From NCBI GenBank assembly GCA_035610835.1, contig CM069448.1, positions 27,181,905 through 27,245,904 of the forward strand: a DNA stretch of 64,000 nucleotides, given 5' to 3'. Every line of letters starts with the position of its first letter. The stretch's first letter is position 1. The stretch comes from Ophiura sarsii. Taxonomy: Eukaryota; Echinodermata; Ophiuroidea; Amphilepidida; Ophiuridae. The position numbers and the translations under genes are program-made. Of the stretch, positions 42,301 to 50,873 are shown in pieces. The notes under the pieces are model-generated. The model had not been told where the DNA came from. It was given only the letters and a program-made list of their open reading frames with translations, and did not search any database.

Positions 42301-43501
42301 GTTAGTAAAAACAACAATAATGGCAATTTTTAATGTTCATCTTGAATTCTGAAGTAAATTTTTAAACATTTAAAATTTTCAACACCACTTAATGTCCCTT
42401 TAACTTTCCAGAGCCTCTGTAAAACATGCTCTAAGCCCAGAACCAGAGGGAGTGGTAGAATTGAATGGGGAATCCCCCTCCCAGAAGCTGGAGACCCCCC
42501 GGTACGGACATGTCCTTACTATATCTCTGTTGTGTGACGTCAGCAAATCTTGTGGCTTGATGTGACACGATAAACGCATGGTTATGATCTCTACCGGCTT
42601 GTTGTATTCTCTGCCATGGAGCCTCTTCTATGTGTACTTTGACTTGTGAGACTTGATGATATGTGTCCAAGAAATGCTGGCAGATATCTTGTCCAAACTG
42701 TTCAGCTGATTGGAGCTGTGGAGATTTGTAAAGAAGAATATACCGTAAAACACTTACAATTTGCGAGTGCTTTATTCTGTGAACTACCGAAAGCCAACAT
42801 TTACCTTATTAGATATGAACTGATCAATCAAAAAAAGTTTCAATCACCAATTGTCTAAAACCGTTAGGAATTTTTGGTGGATTTTCAAACAATTTCAAAT
42901 TTGAAAATGAAATGGGTCAGTCGGAGTGTTGGGTTTTTCGTTTTGAAAATGCTGGGTAATGCCTGTAAATACTTAAATTGTGTACCAAGGCAATGAAAAA
43001 ATCACATCCTGGTCGACTGATCCATACCTATTTTTCCCCCTGAATTTGGTTTTTTGACAAAAGATTTTGCAATTTTTGAATTAAAAAATGGTTGAAAAAA
43101 AGCCCATCATGTCCATAAACATGTAGAAAAAATTAAATTCAAAGAACGATACGTTCAAATTAAAAAACTGCCTGCCTGACCGACACTTGAGGTCTGTTTC
43201 CAACGCAGAACAGAATGTAGGGTTTTTTCGTCGCATAACATACACATTTTTCAAGTATTGTACTTACTCCTTTTGTTTTGGCTAGGGCATAAACTGTGTT
43301 CTTCTGCGTGTCCGTAGCAATAATATCGCTATTGTCTCCGACCTCGTAATCTTTTTTAGATGTTAAAGACAGATGAACGGACACTTCAAACTCTCTGATG
43401 TAATGCACGGCACCCTCACGATGAAAGCGTAACACTTTGACACAACTTTTACCATAGAACGTCCGGTCCTCCACAAACTCTGGTTTAGCCGATGCTGCCA
43501 T
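30262..43501 (-). CDS. UOX: Urate oxidase (uricase), complete six-exon gene
   Basis: Catalyses oxidation of urate to 5-hydroxyisourate, the first step of uric acid breakdown, in peroxisomes. Coding exons on the minus strand: 43501-43268, 42715-42520, 39910-39724, 35245-35122, 33568-33485, 30336-30262. Every junction is GT-AG and the phases match, giving 299 residues, the normal family length. Visible family features: YGK (Lys18), [10 protein letters not shown] (Thr63-Asp64), the signature [13 protein letters not shown]...DR (Phe165, Arg182), YSPSVQ (Gln231) and MPNVHY (Asn257, His259). These correspond to K10, T57, F159, R176, Q228, N254 and H256 of the Aspergillus enzyme, so all active-site residues are kept. 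The C-terminus SKL is a canonical PTS1 peroxisomal signal. No stop or frameshift, so it should be functional. Introns are crowded with transposons and tandem arrays. Family assignment is from memory of conserved motifs, with very high agreement. Confidence 0.97.
30466..30713. mobile_element. TTAACACTTTCCACG-family MITE, copy 2
   Basis: Contains GTCGTCTGCAGACGACATTC, CACCATGAGAAAAATGCATT and right terminus GCCGCATGGAAAGGGTTAA, matching the family. It immediately precedes the 119-bp tandem array, within uricase intron 5 and its 3' border. Confidence 0.8.
30721..31975. repeat. 119/116-bp tandem array, about 10 copies, in uricase intron 5
   Basis: Units contain CTCATCACTACAAAACACTA, GGTTCTGGTAGCGCACGC, CCAGTCTCATGGCGCGACCA and GCTATCATATGCTAAAGAAC. 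ATTCCTCA starts fall at 30841, 30960, 31076, 31195, 31314, 31433, 31549, 31668, 31787 and 31903. Variants repeat every four units (473 bp): the 30841, 30960 and 31076 types recur at 31314, 31433 and 31549. Confidence 0.96.
32183..32555. repeat. 92-101-bp tandem array built on a MITE terminus
   Basis: Four units of CTGAAAATTGCGCAATATCC, ATGGATTCAAAATCTTCACA and CTATCCACGCGGCTATAT, plus TACAAAACAGA, starting near 32183, 32285, 32377 and 32469. The CACTATCCACGCGGCTAT...TACAAAACAGA part equals the left end of the MITE that follows at 32508, so the array and the MITE overlap. Lies in uricase intron 5. Confidence 0.9.
32508..32744. mobile_element. TTAACACTTTCCACG-family MITE, copy 3
   Basis: CTTAACACTTTCCACGCGGC at the left and GTGGAAAGTGTAA at the right are inverted ends. 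The interior GTGATTCCAAATATGGTTATG shows the empty target of the element inserted in copy 4 at 40133. Confidence 0.88.
33030..33427 (+). pseudogene. LINE fragment, distal ORF2, frameshifted
   Basis: From 33030 one frame reads [20 protein letters not shown] then MECKINAF; from about 33095 the adjoining frame continues LRYLF...[33 protein letters not shown] and DRRAWKKLV to a stop at 33427. LYGCESW...INAF and R.RRPGRP..TW-like blocks mark the C-terminus of RTE- or Jockey-group LINEs. A frameshift near 33100 separates them. It lies in uricase intron 5, opposite in strand to the gene. Confidence 0.75.
33485..33568 (-). CDS. UOX: Uricase coding exon 5
   Basis: Acceptor ATATTTCAG before 33568. 28 codons, [20 protein letters not shown] then IGMKNNNE, donor GTAAAT (weaker than the others), phase 0 on both sides. 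Contains the Asn257 and His259 catalytic pair. Confidence 0.94.
33569..35044. other. Uricase intron 4, little recognisable
   Basis: A short tandem duplication of GATACAAGATGTAAAAAAGA (34018-34078) is present. A B-box-like GGTTCGAGACC at about 33669 has no A box. No other feature seen. Confidence 0.45.
35049..35105 (-). pseudogene. Decayed partial duplicate of uricase exon 4
   Basis: GGCCCTTCCGATAGTGAAGT plus GTACTACCCTTCTGTTTAAT on the minus strand matches exon 4 bases GGCCCTTCCGATAGTGGCGT plus GTACTCCCCATCTGTACAAA, about 111 bp apart. In the exon frame the copy reads [12 protein letters not shown] then TAA, so it cannot encode the full exon. It sits in intron 4 just past the exon 4 donor. 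Confidence 0.8.
35122..35245 (-). CDS. UOX: Uricase coding exon 4
   Basis: Acceptor TTCCATTACAG before 35245. It completes Trp206, then encodes 41 residues from [18 protein letters not shown] to EKVPQ, then donor GTAAGT in phase 0. Contains YSPSVQ with the urate-contacting Gln231. A decayed partial copy lies just downstream at 35049-35105. Confidence 0.95.
35503..37239. repeat. Head-to-tail duplication (934 and 803 bp), GC-rich core and 3' hairpin
   Basis: Unit 1 is 35503-36436 and unit 2 is 36437-37239, both starting TAAGCTATAAATGG and ending in CCCGCTAG/CTCGCTAG. Shared blocks: CCTTTTGAGACTGTTTCTAC, GCAACCATGCAGTCGAGCG and CACTTATGTGTTGTTTCATT. The middle holds variable GGGGCGGGCGGGGG tracts. 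Each unit ends in a strong hairpin (36397-36436; 37200-37239) with stems CTAGCGGGA/TCCCGCTAG and GCCCGTCC/GGACGGGC. Lies in uricase intron 3. Confidence 0.9.
37462..37757. repeat. About 296-bp foldback
   Basis: AACGCTCAAGATAACAG at the left and the inverse TTATCTTGAGCC at the right; internal CCGGGAGCTACTTT, GTAGCGCCCGG and ACCGGGCGCTATGG motifs repeat in both orientations. Confidence 0.5.
37866..38300. repeat. About 122-bp degenerate tandem array, 3.5 copies
   Basis: Units share GGGACAATTTA.GGGG, ATATATTTAATACACATGTT, TGGGGTCCTTGGAAAATTGT, GTCATGAAATTTAGGAGGGG and ACACAGGAC. It lies in uricase intron 3. Confidence 0.9.
38475..38800. repeat. Foldback, TGTTGTGTTGCC ends
   Basis: AATATTGTTGTGTTGCCCAC at the left and GAGGGCAACACAACACCTTA at the right are inverted. 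Confidence 0.5.
38801..39723. other. Uricase intron 3, remaining part
   Basis: Fragments of a dispersed repeat (TATAAGGCCAAGGAAA at 38992, ACCACCTGACCAACCCTCCT at 39202, CATAAGGCCATGGAAACAAA at 39314) recall the sequence just upstream of the truncated LINE at 27300-27350. No exon seen. Confidence 0.4.
39724..39910 (-). CDS. UOX: Uricase coding exon 3
   Basis: Acceptor TTCATTATAG before 39910. It completes an Arg codon, then reads [20 protein letters not shown] and on to CKWKY...DYDQV plus TG of a Trp codon, then donor GTGAGT. Carries the family signature and the urate-contacting Phe and Arg. Confidence 0.95.
39976..40868. mobile_element. TTAACACTTTCCACG-family MITE, copy 4, interrupted
   Basis: CTTAACACTTTCCACGTGGC at the left and GGAAAGTGTTAAG at the right. 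The interior is split at 40133-40770 by another element. Located in uricase intron 2, its left end about 65 bp from the exon 3 acceptor. Confidence 0.88.
40133..40770. mobile_element. 638-bp foldback inserted in MITE copy 4
   Basis: CGTTGTGTGAGTGCAAGAAC at the left and TTTTTGCACTCACACAACA at the right are inverted. AAAT flanks both sides (40129-40132, 40771-40774). The interior contains repeats of GTGCAACAACATCGTAA, GTGGCAGATACGATGTTGT and GCACT.AGAATACTA.GAAA. MITE copy 3 shows the uninterrupted target CCAAATATGGT. Confidence 0.85.
40888..41840. mobile_element. About 0.95-kb TIR element in uricase intron 2
   Basis: CTACTGGGCA (40888-40897) and TGCCCAGTAG (41831-41840) form an outer pair. 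Inside them TTAAGGCCAACAAAAAAAAG, GTGTTTGTTTGTCC and GGTCGGTAGGTCGG are mirrored by CGGTCGGTCGGACGTGGACA, AACAAACAAC and TTTTGGGCCTAA. No transposase ORF. Confidence 0.75.
42002..42398. mobile_element. TTAA-flanked 397-bp MITE, AGGGACACTAAG termini
   Basis: AGGGACACTAAGAGATGTGT and AACACCACTTAATGTCCCT are inverted ends. TTAA lies at 41998-42001 and 42399-42402. In uricase intron 2, about 120 bp from exon 2. Confidence 0.85.
42520..42715 (-). CDS. UOX: Uricase coding exon 2
   Basis: Acceptor TCTCCACAG before 42715, phase 0. Encodes 65 residues from [19 protein letters not shown] to [10 protein letters not shown] plus one base, then donor GTAAGG. Corresponds to the end of the first T-fold domain ([16 protein letters not shown]). 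Confidence 0.93.
43268..43501 (-). CDS. UOX: Uricase coding exon 1
   Basis: Starts at ATG 43501-43499 and encodes 78 residues, [18 protein letters not shown] through AKTKG. It ends in phase 0 at the donor GTAAGTA (43267 downward). Contains catalytic Lys18 and Thr63. No upstream in-frame Met is needed to match the family's N-terminus. Confidence 0.95.
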
Positions 43502-43759
43502 TGCTTCACAGGGATCTATAAACTTTTGAAAATTGAGTCAATATAGAAAATTAGATTGGAAATGAAAGAGCTTATCTGGAGAGCTCATTTGTGCTTCCAT
43601 TATTTTGTCATAATTTAAAAATTCAGAGTTTCCTAAACATTTTCCTGTTAAAATCATTAAAAGCACTCGACAGGAAGGTGATGAAATCTTAATTTGCAAC
43701 ATAGCTGGAGTATGAATATTCTTCGATTTTTCTCAGGACAATATGAAAATTCTACATAC

Positions 43760-43801
43760 CCAATATTTGCTGCGTAAATTCCTGCAAAGACCACAATCTG
43801 T
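43760..43801 (-). other. Possible 5' UTR exon of the uricase gene
   Basis: On the minus strand a good acceptor (TTTGAATTACAG) precedes and GTATGT follows a 42-nt segment about 260 bp upstream of the uricase ATG. TTTATAG just before the ATG (about 43520) could be the matching acceptor. All this lies before the start codon, so the segment would be untranslated. Weak evidence. Confidence 0.25.
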
Positions 43802-44129
43802 CTGTAATTCAAAAGAAAAGGATTAAATTGCAGTCAGAAATATTAAAACTATGTAGTAGAAAGGGATAGGATAAACACAGAGACCAACTGGCCAACCTAT
43901 AATAATGACAACTTAACCATACCCCATTCGGGGAGGGGTGTAACAATAAAGCTAACAGGGGGAAACACAAACAAATAATTACACACAAAAATGATTTTTC
44001 AGAGCCTAATATGTACCTTTGCATGATTGCGCAATGAGATCAGGGATTTTGTTGGATTTAGCATGATCTCTGTAATTGCCACTTTATGCCCGGGGGTGGC
44101 GCGTGGGGGGAACTCAATTTGTTTTGTAT
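43802..44129. other. Region upstream of uricase; no promoter element identified
   Basis: No TATA box or CpG-rich stretch stands out on the minus strand. Confidence 0.35.
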
Positions 44130-44850
44130 AGAGGTGCCGCCAAGGATTTTGAAATAGTATGACCGAAACACATTCTGATTGCTGGCCCGATTTTCAACTT
44201 GATGTTTTCTCTTTTACATCTTATTATAGGCTTTTAAGCCTGGCCCGAGCATTTTGCTTAAGCCTGGTCCCTTCAGGACCCAAGCGTGTGTCCGTAAGGG
44301 ACCCACCATGTAAACAAACAAAAAACAAACATGAAAGGTCATCCTTAAAATTGCCACATTCCAAAGTTTGAGTTGCATAACTCCAATGGTTCTACTTTTA
44401 GAAGCACATGGTCACAAGACTTTTGCCCATTGAGTAGTACACAGACTGGCTGGTGGTTAACCACCTTTGGCAGTAATTCACCACATTTTTGCATATAATT
44501 TCTAAATGGAACATTTCTGGCCCCTAAGATTTTTACAGAATGTAACAAAAATATGGGGATTCTTCTGATATCAAAATATCTGAGACCATAATATTTAATG
44601 GTCTCAGCAAAATATCATGTGAAAAAAAATCATAGCCAAAAAAAAGTGATCGGAACATAGACCTTTAATTAATATTTGGCACCCATATATTTACCACTAA
44701 TTACCTTTTTTACCACTAACAACCATTTCAGGCCCCATTGACCAATAAATGAACCCATATACTTACCAGAAAATAAGACAAATAAGGAGTCATCGGTTTA
44801 CCAGACAGGTGAAAAGGCAACCCTATTTGGCGGCACATCCATAACCTCAG
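44130..44850. repeat. Composite repeat region with GGTGCCGCCAAG ends
   Basis: AGAGGTGCCGCCAAGGATTTT at the left is loosely mirrored by AACCCTATTTGGCGGCACATCC at the right (44819-44840). Inside, CAGGACCCAAGCGTGTGTCC (44274) matches 19027. From 44334 to 44664 there is a truncated, inverted copy of the TTAA element, with end GATCGGAACATAGACCTTTAA. Confidence 0.55.
44334..44664. mobile_element. Truncated TTAA-element copy
   Basis: The right end TGATCGGAACATAGACCT plus TTAA equals the left end of 50874-51568 in inverse. The internal GAAAGGTCATCCTTAAAATT equals TTAAGGATGACCTTTC of the other copies. One terminus is missing and replaced by an unrelated repeat. Confidence 0.75.
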
Positions 44851-45202
44851 ATCCACTGAGTAGCCCTCCCCCTCAAGACTTTATGAGCATATATGTTTCA
44901 GTTTCAGTTTCAGTTTTATTTACCAACAATACATATACAATAAGTTTAAGTACATACATTGGTGGGCTGACCAAAACCAGAGCAGAGCTCACAAATATAT
45001 TTGGCCACCCTTAATAAATCATATGGTCTGAAGGGGGTCTGAAATTTCCTCATTATTTATTTAACATGTACCTTTATTTGCTTGTGTAAGCCACAAATAA
45101 TAGTCAATCCTATAGTTCATCTTTCATACCACCCACACATTATGTAAAATGGATTACAACATGTAGAAATACATTGAAGGTATCCTTGTATGGTGAGACC
45201 AT

Positions 45203-46100
45203 CTGGGGGGGGGGCACTCACAAGGAGTGTCCGTGGGGTTGTGCAGCTCTTAAAGACCTCCTTTTTAAGCTTCATCAGTTCACACATCAGCTGTTCACTA
45301 TTATATAATGACCCACAGTTCTGCCTCAAAACCGTTCTCATGGTAAAAATTGGGCTTTTTATGCCATTTTCACTTTATTTTGAGTGAAATTCAGCGTGAA
45401 TGTCTTTTAGAAGAATGAAAATCAGCTCACAAATGCTTTTTGCATTGTCAATCAGTTCATAAATTACCCATGTGAACACCAAAAATCAGTTCTATAGGGT
45501 ACCATTTCATCCCGGGGGGGGGGGCCAGTCAAACATAATAGTGTACACATGCGTGACCAAAAAAACGTGTAAAAAGGGGTGTTTTTTCAGTGTTAGACGC
45601 GTCACGCGCGTGGCGCGTTAAGGGTATCAAAAACGCTGATTTTCAAGAAAAAGGGTGGCTTAAAATACCGGTCGAACGTGTTTAGGGTAACTTGTTTTGT
45701 TCCCGTTCCCAGAAGAATGTTATCCCTGTTTTTGCGATTTCTACAAGAAAGAACAATACCCATGAATAAATTTTTGTCTGTTCATATCTACGGGCATATC
45801 TATTGCAGGCAAATAGACAAAACTTGTTTAGGGGTCATATTCTGGCAAGTACTTGTTTAGGGGTCAAAATTTGCATGGAAAACGCGCTAAAAACTTGTTT
45901 AGGGGGTAATTTCGCTTGCAGGATAAAACTTGTTTAGGGGGTGTCTGGAAAAAATTTGGTCACGCATGTGTACACCATTATGTTTGACTGGCCCCCCCCC
46001 CCCCCCCCCCCCGGGATTTCATCTTCTAGTTCTAGACGCTCAATAAACTCCCATTCAGTGATGATCAGTTCATTCGTTATCACCAATTACCAAAATTGGC
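45203..46100. repeat. Diverged relative of the poly-G/poly-C-ended element, interrupted
   Basis: CTGGGGGGGGGGCACTCACA, TTAAAGACCTCCTTTTTAAG, CATCAGTTCACA and related blocks resemble the body of 3648-4002. It is interrupted by 45512-46015, after which ATTTCATCTTCTAG continues. Confidence 0.5.
45512..46015. mobile_element. 504-bp element with G-run/C-run termini and ATTTCATC duplications
   Basis: CCGGGGGGGGGG then CCAGTCAAACATAATAGTGT and ACACATGCGTGACC are mirrored by GGTCACGCATGTGTACACCA, TTATGTTTGACTGG and a C run ending CCCGGG. ATTTCATC lies on both sides (45504-45511, 46016-46023). The interior has four AACTTGTTTAGGGG repeats. Confidence 0.92.
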
Positions 46101-46147
46101 ACCGCATCCGTCAAAATAAGGTTCAGTGCCCCTCCCCTCAGAGGGAG

Positions 46148-46670
46148 ACTGTATAATGCACTGATCAATTGCAAGCCTGGCCCCCGGGGACCCGGGGCAT
46201 GGCGGGGACCGTACATGATGAGTGTACAAAAAATGATGCCCGGCTATGCGGGGGAGTGTACGCGGATGTATAAACTGTGCCCCCGCTAGCCAGGGCGTGT
46301 AGCGGGGACGTACGCTAAAGTACACAAATGTACACCCCGGGCGCTTGCTATAAATAAAGCTAGAGATGCGATGCGCTTGACGAAATAAGCCTAATAACAC
46401 ATAGAAATGCATTCCGGTATGGTTGCAGAAAGAAATAAGCGACCTTGGGACTGTAGCCAGGTGAATACTTTGTCCTGGGAAATGGGTGGCCTGGACTGTA
46501 CACTTTGTCCCGGCCAAGGGGGGCTGGGACTGTAGCGGGGACGTACAAAAAATGTGGGGACCGTACACGATTGTACCCAGGACGACACATGGGCAATTTG
46601 TACATCTCGGCCCTAAACCCCGCTATCCCTGGGCTGGGGATGCAATTGATAAGTGCATAATGCATGCAGA
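46148..46670. repeat. About 520-bp foldback, GC-rich, with GGGACCGTACA motifs
   Basis: CTGTATAATGCACTGATCAA plus TTGCAAGCC is mirrored by GGATGCAATTGATAAGTGCA plus TAATGCATGCAG. The interior repeats GGCGGGGACCGTACA-, GGGGACGTAC- and TGGGGACCGTACACG-like blocks. The 162-codon minus-strand frame here reads through these repeats and is not a gene. Confidence 0.75.
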
Positions 46671-46672
46671 GC

Positions 46673-46921
46673 CTAAATGATCAAATTGGGGCTATTCATT
46701 TAATGGCCTGTGAATATTATATAATATATGTGGCCTTGGCAGTTCTTCTCTCCAGTGAGCTTATTCAACCATATAAAAATCACTGTACAGCACAGTATTA
46801 TTGAGTAAAGGCAATGAAAAATGTATTGCTACATAATATATCATGATGTATTGACCTATCAATCAGAGAATGCAGGATTTATGGATGGAACCCAGTGGCA
46901 TGTCCAGGATTTCTCTGGTGT

Positions 46922-46955
<34 letters not shown>

Positions 46956-47886
46956 GACCTTCATTCCCCAAATGATCCAACTTCATTTTGTTGATTAGTT
47001 GTTTGGCTATATCTTGCCTCTCGTCCCTATGGAATAAACTGTGTATAGCTATACAACATATTTTATTTGGTTTGAGCATGCGCACTTAAGTTGAGTTATG
47101 GGACGTCTAGCAAGACATTGCCATTTGTTCCTTGAAAGCCGTATGTGCGCGGAGCGCCCCAAATCTTTTTGGGGGCGAAGCCACCCTTATAGCTTCAGAT
47201 TGCAAAAAAATTCACATTTAGGTCTTTCTAGACATTAGTGGGGGCAGCCATGTTTTAGTCTTTGTAAATTACATATACACCTATGCAGTTTATTTTAACA
47301 GTCCTGCAGTCTGTGCTGGAGTCAAAGCTTGTTTTTGATGCATAGACTGTTGATGAGATGTTTATAGACTCCCCACAGAGAGACATAATAGCTTATCTTG
47401 TTTGACTACTAGGAGAAACCTCCCCAATTGCCCGGGGTTTGTCTAATATTGTGGTTAGTTGGGGATGTTTGAGTTTCGGGTTATATATATATATGATACT
47501 AATTCCTGGGTTGATTTAATGAAATGTCAATAATAACCATGATCGCGGAATGACATTTTTATATAGAACCCCCCCCCCTGCACACAAATCAACTTTAGGC
47601 CTATTGGTTTCCTGTACTATTTTTAGACTGCGTGTTTTGATTTGTTTTTTGGTTTGAATGGAAAATACATACACCATTTCCCTGGTAGTTTGGTTTGCAA
47701 CAGATGCACCAGAAAATGGTTACAAAACATGCTTCTTTCTTTTGGATCGCCCCCATTCCATTTCAATGGAATTTTTATTAGTAGTTTATACCGTGCTATT
47801 TACATGAATGATGAATGCCATCGAGTACGGTAGAGTACCCCATCCCCAGTGCATCATAGCTAGGCTTTTCTGGGGGAGGGGGGGGG
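46673..47886. other. No gene seen
   Basis: CCCAGTGGCATGTCCAGGAT followed by a G run of more than 30 bases at 46921-46952 looks like a single hAT-like end. A TATATATATA tract lies near 47484. No exon supported. Confidence 0.4.
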
Positions 47887-47889
47887 CAA

Positions 47890-48215
47890 CAGTGGCAGAT
47901 CCAGGATTAAAATTTACGGGGGGCTGACCAAGGCTTTTTTAATTGTTACCCCCCAAAAAATCGTAAAAGGTCCAATTTTTGTCCCGTCAGGTCGTGAAAT
48001 TCTGCTATAAGTGGGGGGTGGGGGGTAGCGATGTGGTTGTCCCAAAACCGGCAACAAAAATTGCATGGTATACAAGTGCCAAATGTACCGACGGAACCTA
48101 CGCCTCTGAAAAGGCTAAAGTGGTACACAAAAAAGGTATAGTGTCAAATTTTAGGGGGGGGGGGGGCGCCTGCCCCCTCACCCCCCCCCCCCCCCCTCCC
48201 CCCCTGTATCCGCCA
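47890..48215. mobile_element. hAT-like element, CAGTGGCAGATCCAGG ends
   Basis: CAGTGGCAGATCCAGGATTA at the left and CCCCCCTGTATCCGCCA at the right are approximate inverses, with G runs and C runs inside. No clear target duplication. Confidence 0.5.
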
Positions 48216-49130
48216 ATAATGGGCAAGCAGAACAAAAAGTGAACCGACAAAGACTTTTCCAAGGCTGTCAACTTTTGAGAATTGCAGCTATAAGCCTAAG
48301 TAAGTGACCAGCGATGGGACAGGGCGAAATCACCCCCCCCCCCCCCCTCCCCCAGCTACTGCGCTGCCACATCCCAGCTCTGACACGTACGCACGCGCCC
48401 GGGGGCGTACGCATATAGCTCTTTCACTGAGCTATACAAATAAGGCTATATTCAACTTTATTATACAGTCGCGCGTCATAGTGTAGCTAAGCTAGCTGTG
48501 GTCAAGAGCTGTGGTTTACAATTCGGTTTTTCCGTAGCTATGACGGACGGCTAGCCACGTACGCGTCCCACAGCAGATCCTATATCATGCACATGGCCAA
48601 GGCCACAGTACTACGTGCAGATCAGTGCTTTCAAACAATATTATTATTTATATACATACCACTCACTATTCAATTGTTATTTGTCTGTATGACACTGATG
48701 TCAAACCGGAAATTTAGACCTGCTGACACTGCACCGCCGCTGTTATACATCAACTGTAACTTATAAGCGCGAAGATTACGGTGCATGTACATATGATTTT
48801 CAGCCAACTGGTTTCGGGAATGACCCCGAACCTAATACTGTAAAAGTGGAAATTTCGCGCTACAATTAATTTCTCAAATTACGCGCTAAAATCAGCAAGA
48901 GCTAAAATAAAAACGCGCGAATATACTAATTTATATGTAGGTCTATTAAAGGAAGCTCAAAATCGCGAAAATAAAAAAAATGTGCGAAGCGCGAAAATTT
49001 ACACTCGCGAAAATTTACACTTTTACATTCAGCCAGACCTTGGGGTAAGCTGGTACACAGCGAACACGAACTAATTCACGGGGATTGGTAAATGGCGAGT
49101 TACCGGATGGGTGAGTTACGGTGAGTTGTT
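48216..49130. other. No gene seen
   Basis: Contains several AAATTTACAC/CGCGAAAA repeats (48960-49025) but no coding signal. Confidence 0.4.
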
Positions 49131-49205
49131 GACAAGGGCGAAAGGCGAATGTGTTGATCAAGGTGAAAGTCAAGTTATTGACAAGGGCGAAAAGCGAGTT
49201 GTTCA
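49131..49205. repeat. 24-bp minisatellite, plus orientation
   Basis: Units GTTGTTGACAAGGGCGAAAG/GCGA and a degenerate middle unit; about three copies. The inverse orientation of the same unit lies at 50558-50665. Confidence 0.8.
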
Positions 49206-49368
49206 TTTCTGGCTGATGGCTAATATTTCCAGACATATTTTCTAAGTTTCATGAGTGAATTTAGAGTGAAAAATAAATTGTCCTCTATGATCAGAAATGT
49301 AAATCTGCAAGTAAATCTACTTTACAAAACTAAATCATGAATGGAGATCACATAATATGCCTTTGATC

Positions 49369-49405
49369 TAACTTGAAACTTGAAACTTGAAACTTGAAAC
49401 TTGAA
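49369..49405. repeat. 9-10-bp microsatellite AACTTGAAA
   Basis: Four copies of CTTGAAACTTGAAA-type sequence in a row. Confidence 0.9.
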
Positions 49406-49504
49406 CAACTTCCAGTCAGTGAGTTTCACAACCAGGGGCCCGATTCGCAAGTTTCCACTTTTTTCTTCTTTTATTTAATAAAAACAATTGCATTTCGCCT
49501 ATAA

Positions 49505-49963
49505 GGGCGCACAGCACTAAATCACTCCTCGTTTTGTGTAATGGTAGTAAGTTCCGGCAAAAACGATTTTGTGATTAATGGGGTCCTTTGGGAATCAGTT
49601 TGGCGTGAGGGTAGCATTTTATAATTAAAATGAAAGATAATCTCTTGTACTTTGATCAGGATATTGCAAAATATTGATTTTCGATTGTATTGAAAATTTA
49701 TCACGTGGATGAACACATGTGATCGGAGGCGGTTAGAAGGCGAGCGTCCGGGCTGAAAATAGGGGTGGCGCTGTTTAAATGACCGTATCGTAAAATCTAA
49801 TTGGAGGTGTAACACTTCTTGACGATTTTATAAAATTTGAATGTTTATTAGAATAAAGCATTCGAGACATTTCAAAAATGGTTACTAAGGGCCCAAAATA
49901 GCGACTCTTTTAGCCCTAATTTACATGTTATCCAATGGGCGGTTTATTTAGTGCTGTGCCCCC
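49505..49963. mobile_element. CAGCACTAAATCACTCC-family element, copy 2 (best preserved)
   Basis: GGGCGCACAGCACTAAAT at the left and ATTTAGTGCTGTGCCCC at the right are terminal inverted repeats. Uninterrupted sequence TATCGTAAAATCTAATTGG gives the empty site of the hAT-like insertion in copy 1. Confidence 0.9.
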
Positions 49964-50557
49964 ATAACCGCTCAAATTCCTATTCAAGGGAGGACAGCCC
50001 AATCTTGGAAAGTACGGGTGTATAAATTGTGACCCATAAAGGTTCTTCTTGGTTGTTATTGTGCATTTTATGGTTGAAACATACATGTTAGAAATAGGTT
50101 TAGTAGATTACTTTACATAATTTATATTTTTATTAATTTTAATTATGCAAATAAACAATACCGGTATCTAAAGATTAATCTTTTTTACCAAATTGATAAA
50201 ACTTGGAGTTTGTGTAACTCTTCTGTGACTGTGTGACATATATTTATATTTAGTGAATAAAAGATGGAAAGTGTATTTTTGGGCGGGTCTATATTTTGAG
50301 TATAATCCAATGAATGCACAAAGTATAGAAAAGCATTTTGCGTAAACAAGTCATTGCTGCTGCGTGTGTTGTGTATAATGCATCATACCTGTTCAAATTA
50401 ATCAGATTATATAATTAATGTCGGCATCAAATAATGGACAACAACAAACATTAAAATGCCAGTTTCTCTCATTAGTTTTGAAGTTAGCCATCATTTTCAA
50501 ACTTGCCCATGCTCAACCACCTCAAAATGTGAAAAATCACTTACTCAACAAGTGCCA
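49964..50557. other. No gene seen
   Basis: AT-rich, no exon or repeat recognised. Confidence 0.4.
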
Positions 50558-50665
50558 ACAACTCGCCTTTCGCCCTTGTAAACAACTCGCCTTTCGCCCT
50601 TGTCAACAACTCGCCTTTTGCCCTTGTCAATAACTCGCCTTTCGCCCTTGTCAATAACTCGCCTT
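50558..50665. repeat. 24-bp minisatellite, inverse orientation
   Basis: Five units of CAACAACTCGCCTTTCGCCC/TTGT, the reverse complement of the unit at 49131-49205. Confidence 0.92.
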
Positions 50666-50873
50666 TCAGCAGGACTGTTAAAACAAGAACAGTCCTTAAA
50701 AAAGACAGACTTCCGACAGAGGGTAAATGTAATTGAATGTGTTCATTAAAATGATATCATAAATTAGAATGTTGTGTACACAAACTTTAATAATGAAATC
50801 ACTCATCAGTATTAATTAATCTGACAAATTGCCGAAAAAATTGGACAAACAATCTAGTATAATTTTCATTTAA

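Noticed and set aside
46080..46568. 162-codon minus-strand ORF
   Set aside because: Lies entirely within a GC-rich foldback repeat; repeated GPG/ARL-like blocks reflect DNA repeats, not a protein family.
49375..49405. Telomere-like short repeat
   Set aside because: Unit is CTTGAAA-type with only four copies; not a telomeric motif.
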